Shown here piece after piece: positions 58,201 through 64,000 of a stretch of 64,000 nt of DNA (position 1 is its first letter; each line of letters begins with the position of its first letter). Location: positions 301,918,144 through 301,982,143 of the forward strand of contig OY856186.1 in NCBI GenBank assembly GCA_963693315.1, in the 5' to 3' direction. The notes below the pieces were generated by a model, which made no database searches, had not been told where the DNA came from, and saw only the letters and a list, made by a program, of their open reading frames with translations. The stretch comes from Diogma glabrata. Taxonomy: Eukaryota; Arthropoda; Insecta; Diptera; Cylindrotomidae. The translations under genes and the position numbers were made by a program.

Positions 58201-59120
58201 TAATTGAATCTTTCTTTAGTTACCATAAACAGCTATGGATAAGATTTAACCTCTAGTAACATTTTTTGTGTCATTTTTTATCAATTGTATGATTGACATG
58301 TAATGTAATTGACATTTACGATTAAACATTTATTTTGCTATGCGTCATATGGTCTGTCAATATAAGAACTCTGCAACACAACTTTTCGTCAATTATTTTT
58401 GATATTGCGTTCTTTTACATTCACGGAACCCTTGTGATAAGCGAATTTTATTTTTCCGACTTATTTTAAATTTTCTTTGCGTTTGTATAAAATGAAGAAA
58501 AAAATAACTTCGTTTCTTAAATTTTTAGATAATTTTAATAAATATTTAAAAGACAAAGCGGAAACTTAAATAGAATGCTTCCAATTTTTTGAGGCTGAAA
58601 CAATTTTTTAAATATTTTTACAATCTACGCAAAATGAAAACATACACAGACCAACCATGTGAAGCCATGAACTTTGAACAACTAATTTGAAACCTGGAAC
58701 CTCCAATTAAACCAACACTGTCCTGATCAAGTTTATTTTAGTACAATCTTTCCATTCAAGTGTTTGATAAAAAGGTGTAGCTTGGTATTTGACAACTTCT
58801 ATCACTTTGTCCTTCATCTTCATTTTGTGCTTAACTATTAAATAAAATGAGGAATCTGTGCAAAAGGAGACAAACATCGACCACTATCTCTGACATTAAA
58901 GTCTCTTCCAGCTTTTTTGTGTTTTCGTATATCATGCGTATCAAGTTTTAGTATTATCCGCCCTAAGCATGATCTGGTTTGCCAATGTGCCGTTACCCTG
59001 TTTCTTTTTTCTAGATTTGACAATAAATAAAAAACTTTGTCTCTCTGTACTGTATCTTAGTTTATCAAATCCGTATATTTATGTTGAAAATTAATCGAAA
59101 CTATTTTCTTTAATTTACAG
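58201..59120. other. Intronic DNA before the Ig exon
   Basis: Nothing recognisable except the acceptor region at its end (CTATTTTCTTTAATTTACAG), with a good pyrimidine-rich tract. Confidence 0.5.
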
Positions 59121-59275
59121 AAATAAATAAGGACACATTGTCAGGATTTCAAAATCAAATTCTTCCAGCATCTGCCTACACATATTTCATAACCAAAAAC
59201 AACTCTAAAATCACAGCACAACTAAGAGGAGTTGCCGTATTGCCATGCACAGTTCGACACATTTCTCAAGCTACG
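59121..59275 (+). CDS. Internal exon of an immunoglobulin-superfamily gene (Dpr/DIP-like)
   Basis: 155 bp bounded by TTTACAG and GTGAGT. With a one-base carry-over the exon reads through without a stop: 51 complete codons after the split one. It encodes SAYTYFITKNNSKITAQ and then LRGVAVLPCTVRHISQAT. The last part is the B-strand of an Ig V-type domain, with the first disulphide Cys in LPC; the C-strand with its Trp (usually SWIRR in Dpr-type proteins) should start the next exon. In other phases the exon has stops. In insects, proteins with this pattern (Dpr, DIP and relatives) are neuronal adhesion and recognition molecules. The assignment to Ig is strong; to Dpr/DIP moderate. The next exon was not found before 64000. 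Confidence 0.78.
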
Positions 59276-60383
59276 GTGAGTCATCTTTAAATAAAATGTT
59301 TAATGGTGTCATAAGAATAATTTGTATCTATCTTCATGTTCAGCTCAACCTAAATTTAGATTTCATATTTATAGCTTGCCTCATTTACTGATAAAACTAA
59401 TTATTTAAAGCAAACCAACCAGAAGGTTTTTAATACACTATTTCACCTTCGTTTTTGATAATCTTTGTGTTTAACGATTAACATAACATAACCATAACAT
59501 AACAAAATCACAAAAAAAACATTAATACGATATCTTTTTCCGATTTCACGCATTGTAAAATATATCTTACAAAAAATTTTGGAATTCAACAGACACTTTT
59601 TGGTATCTATCTGATCACACAAAAAAAGTTGTTTTTTATCCAATTTTCCAACATTTTTCCACATGAAAAAAAAACAACAACAAGTATTAGAGTATGTAAT
59701 GGTATTTTCATTATTGTTGGTTTCGTTTTTCTTTTTACTTAATATCTCGAGAGTATGAGAAAATTGTTAAAGGACTTAACATGGAAAAAATCCAGGTTTC
59801 ATTTTCCATGAAATGTAAATGCTATAAATTTGATTTTCTGATTTTATTTTTATTTTTTTATATTTTTTATTAAAAGAAAATAAAGTTGTGCTTACAGTTG
59901 TTACATAAAGAAGAATTTAGTTTTTTTATTATACTACATATGTAGGAAAATTGAAATTGGTCATTTAATTTATTAAATTTTGAGAAATTTATTCATTGGA
60001 AACATTTGATTATCAACACATTGTTGATCAAATCATTATTTTAAAAATCGATCAAGTTTGTGTTATAAAACTTCGTATAAACTAATATATGCTCTTTTTA
60101 TTTGCCGACAGTATTTTATTTATTTACAAAGCATTAACAATAGAAATTTATTGCTGAGACGTTTAATGAACTAGTTTATTTTCGAACAAAAGTTTACAAT
60201 GCGAGCGAGCATTGCAAATTTGTGAGAAAATAAAATTCATTAAACATGAAAGCACTACAATGTTTTATCCATTTGACAAAATGCATGTCAGTACATGTCA
60301 GACAGAATAAAGCAAAAATTGCATATAAATTATAATTATTGAAATAATTTTAAATCAGAGAATGCGATTTTATTTTAAATTTT
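59276..60383 (+). other. Start of the next intron; nothing recognised
   Basis: AT-rich, no exon or domain. ACATAACATAACCATAACATAAC near 59481 is a small local repeat. Confidence 0.45.
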
Positions 60384-60498
60384 AGGTAGATTTCATATAA
60401 AAATCTACCTATTGCAATGGGCTTCATCTCGGAATTTCGGAAAAATTTTGATGCCAAACGACTATATGTGATAAGCGGAGATGGAAAAACAAAAAAAA

Positions 60499-60544
<46 letters not shown>

Positions 60545-61227
60545 CGATATGAGGTATAACGGAATTTAGCGGCACACACACGGTCGCATTTTTCGACTTA
60601 CACCAAAATAATTTTCTGTGTATGTTTCAGCAAATAATGTCTTGGACAAATTCGTGAACTGGCCATATCCGGGTACCGGTTAAGCGGCTTAGAGCCTAAA
60701 AAGTCGAATAATCTGGAGCGCTATAACTTCCGTTTGAATACTAATATTTTAATAAAATTTAAAAATATTGAATATTTGAACCTTTTTTTATCATTTTTAT
60801 CCAGATGACAACCTTGGCGTTTCAGGTTCCTCAAAAATCAGCTGTTTTAAAAATTTACTAAACTTTGCTGCCCTTGATCTAGCTGAAATGGCCAAGCTCA
60901 TATTTGAAAACTTTTTTTCACGTACTTAAAATATAAATCTTTCCAAAATTTTCAAAAATAATAGTTTAAGTCTAACGGTTAAGACCCGAGGGCTGTTGAA
61001 ATGAAAACAAACGCAAAAGACAATGCTTTCATCATGTTTTAGTTTATGTTATTTAAATTAATTTTAACTTTTAAACAAACTTTTAAACTATAGCCTCAAA
61101 AAATTTCAGCTTTCTAACCCAAAAGGTTCCAGTTTTATAAGCGTTATAATGAACCCCTTGCAAAAAAATATCAAGCCATTTAATACCATAGAAAAATTAT
61201 CAAAATCTCTTTTGTTTTTATTTTTTT
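60384..61227. repeat. Satellite-like array, unit 1 (type A)
   Basis: Begins AGGTAGATTTCATATAAAAATCTACCT (a 12-bp-stem hairpin), then GCAATGGGCTTCATCTCGG, a (TA)n tract of about 40 bases (60503-60543), ACGATATGAGGTATAACGG, and about 650 bp ending CTCTTTTGTTTTTATTTTTTT. Type A marks: GAGGTAT, CTTACACC, TTTCAGCAAAT, GTCTAACGG, AAAGACAATG. Confidence 0.95.
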
Positions 61228-61348
61228 AGGTAGATTTCATATAAAAATCTACCTATTGCAATGGGCTTCATCTCGGAATTTCGGAAAAATTTTGATGCCA
61301 AACGACTATATGTGATAAGCGGAGATGGAAAAACAAAAAAAAAAAAAT

Positions 61349-61429
<81 letters not shown>

Positions 61430-62111
61430 CGATATGAGTTATAACGGAATTTAGCGGCACTCTCACGGTCGCATTTTTCGACCTACACCAAAATAATTTT
61501 CTGTGTATGTTTCGGCAAATAATGTCTTGGACAAGTTCGTGAACTGGCCATATCCGGGTACCAGTTAAGCGGCTAGAGCCTAAAAAGTCGAATAATCTGG
61601 GGCGCTATAACTTCCGTTTGAATAATAATATTTTAATAAAATTTAAAAATATTGAATATTTGAACCTTTTTTTATCATTTTTATCCAGATGACAACCTTG
61701 GCGTTTCAGGTTCCTTAAAAATCAGCTGTTTTAAAAATTTACTAAACTTTGCTGCCCTTGATCTAGCTGAAATGGCCAAGCTCATATTTGAAAACTTTTT
61801 TTCACGTACTTAAAATATAAATCTCTCCAGAATTTTCAAAAATAATAGTTTAAATCTATCGATTAAGACCCGAGGGCTGTTGAAATGAAAACAAACGCAA
61901 AAGGCAATGCTTTCATCATGTTTCAGTTTATGTTATTTAAATTCATTTTAGCTTTTAAACATACTTTTCAAGTATAGCCTCAAAAAATTTCAGCTTTCTA
62001 ACCCAAAAGGTTCCAGTTTTATAAGCGTTATAATGAACCCCTTGCAAAAAAATATCAAGCCATTTAATACCATAGAAAAATTATCAAAATCTCTTTTGTT
62101 TTTATTTTTTT
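61228..62111. repeat. Satellite-like array, unit 2 (type B)
   Basis: Same structure, (TA)n about 78 bases. Type B marks: GAGTTAT, CCTACACC, TTTCGGCAAAT, TCCTTAAAAATC, ATCTATCGATT, AAAGGCAATG, TTTCAGTTTATG. Frames running through the TA tract are meaningless. Confidence 0.95.
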
Positions 62112-63049
<938 letters not shown>

Positions 63050-63169
63050 AGGTAGATTTCATATAAAAATCTACCTATTGCAATGGGCTTCATCTCGGAA
63101 TTTCGGAAAAATTTTGATGCCAAACGACTATATGTGATAAGCGGAGATGGAAAAACAAACAAAAAAAAT

Positions 63170-63258
<89 letters not shown>

Positions 63259-63941
63259 CGATATGAGTTATAACGGAATTTAGCGGCACTCTCACGGTCG
63301 CATTTTTCGACCTACACCAAAATAATTTTCTGTGTATGTTTCGGCAAATAATGTCTTGGACAAGTTCGTGAACTGGCCATATCCGGGTATCAGTTAAGCG
63401 GCTAGAGCCTAAAAAGTCGAATAATCTGGAGCGCTATAACTTCCGTTTGAATAATAATATTTTAATAAAATTTAAAAATATTGAATATTTGAACCTTTTT
63501 TTATCATTTTTATCCAGATGACAACCTTGGCGTTTCAGGTTCCTTAAAAATCAGCTGTTTTAAAAATTTACTAAACTTTGCTGCCCTTGATCTAGCTGAA
63601 ATGGCCAAGCTCATATTTGAACACTTTTTTTCACGTACTTAAAATATAAATCTCTCCAGAATTTTCAAAAATAATAGTTTAAATCTATCGATTAAGACCC
63701 GAGGGCTGTTGAAATGAAAACAAACGCAAAAGGCAATGCTTTCATCATGTTTCAGTTTATGTTATTTAAATTCATTTTAGCTTTTAAACATACTTTTCAA
63801 GTATAGCCTCAAAAAATTTCAGCTTTCTAACCCAAAAGGTTCCATTTTTATAAGCGTTATAATGAACCCCTTGCAAAAAAATATCAAGCCATTTAATACC
63901 ATAGAAAAATTATCAAAATCTCTTTTGTTTTTATTTTTTTT
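63050..63941. repeat. Satellite-like array, unit 4 (type B)
   Basis: Carries all type B marks of unit 2, (TA)n about 86 bases. It ends CTCTTTTGTTTTTATTTTTTTT and then unique sequence (ACTAAGTAACCG), so the array's right border is inside the window. Confidence 0.95.
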
Positions 63942-64000
63942 TACTAAGTAACCGTTTGAAAGAAGATTAAATAAGAACAAAAAAACACAACAACAAAAGA

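Larger units (their letters stand above)
19455..59120 (+). other. Putative 39.7-kb intron filled with transposable elements
   Basis: The donor GTGAGA at 19455 and acceptor TTCTTTAATTTACAG ending at 59120 are compatible in phase (1 base plus 2 bases). Everything between is repeat DNA or unassigned AT-rich sequence. No other exon with both splice signals and a recognisable domain was found, although short exons could be missed. If the two exons do not belong together, this is intergenic space. Confidence 0.5.

Noticed and set aside
58838..59023. 61-codon minus-strand ORF just before the Ig exon
   Set aside because: No domain, no splice support, and it starts and ends in AT-rich intron.

Overview
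The window is strongly AT-rich nuclear DNA from an animal, most likely an insect. The evidence is spliced gene structure, Ty3/gypsy and LINE-type retrotransposons, long foldback elements and microsatellites, with no sign of operons. Most of the sequence is transposable elements in several layers of nesting. One host gene can be seen through it: a signal-peptide exon at 19361-19454 (+) with a GT donor, and an immunoglobulin-domain exon at 59121-59275 (+) with an AG acceptor and GT donor. Their phases match, so they could be consecutive exons separated by a 39.7-kb intron made almost wholly of repeats. The Ig exon resembles neuronal cell-surface proteins of the Dpr/DIP kind. The gene continues beyond the right edge.

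Region 1-12700: a minus-strand Ty3/gypsy element. Its pol frame is open from 3492 to the window edge with protease, RT, RNase H and integrase catalytic residues in place. A canonical -1 frameshift heptamer (A AAT TTT) lies in the gag/pol overlap, directly after a stop in the pol frame. Its gag is split by a nested plus-strand element (3563-9557) with two 1317-bp LTRs, a 4-bp GTAT target duplication and no pol genes. This is a large non-autonomous LTR element carrying one unfamiliar, highly charged ORF and a GC-richer foldable segment.

Region 12700-19360: older repeats. These are two recurring families (one with TGACACACTTGACA-like motifs and a roughly 50-60-bp AT-rich tandem core, one with the palindrome ACTTGGACGTCCAAGT), a tRNA-like degenerate segment, and hairpins.

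Region 19455-59120 (the putative intron): a 534-bp foldback element; then a direct tandem array of four nearly identical roughly 4.0-kb units (21064-41693). Each unit is a mosaic of dead gypsy pol (-), a LINE endonuclease fragment (+), a LINE RT C-terminus (-) and part of a dispersed repeat. Unit 3 alone carries a 4.64-kb LINE insertion (31001-35641) with an intact ORF1 and a frameshifted ORF2. Further right are more copies of the same repeat families, a second tRNA-like copy, an inverted-repeat element, a 26-bp perfect palindrome, another dead gypsy fragment and a 117-bp-arm long hairpin (56595-56850).

Region 59276-64000: a four-copy tandem array of roughly 0.85-0.94-kb units, each with a long (TA)n tract and arranged A-B-A-B by shared variants, so a two-unit block seems to have been duplicated.
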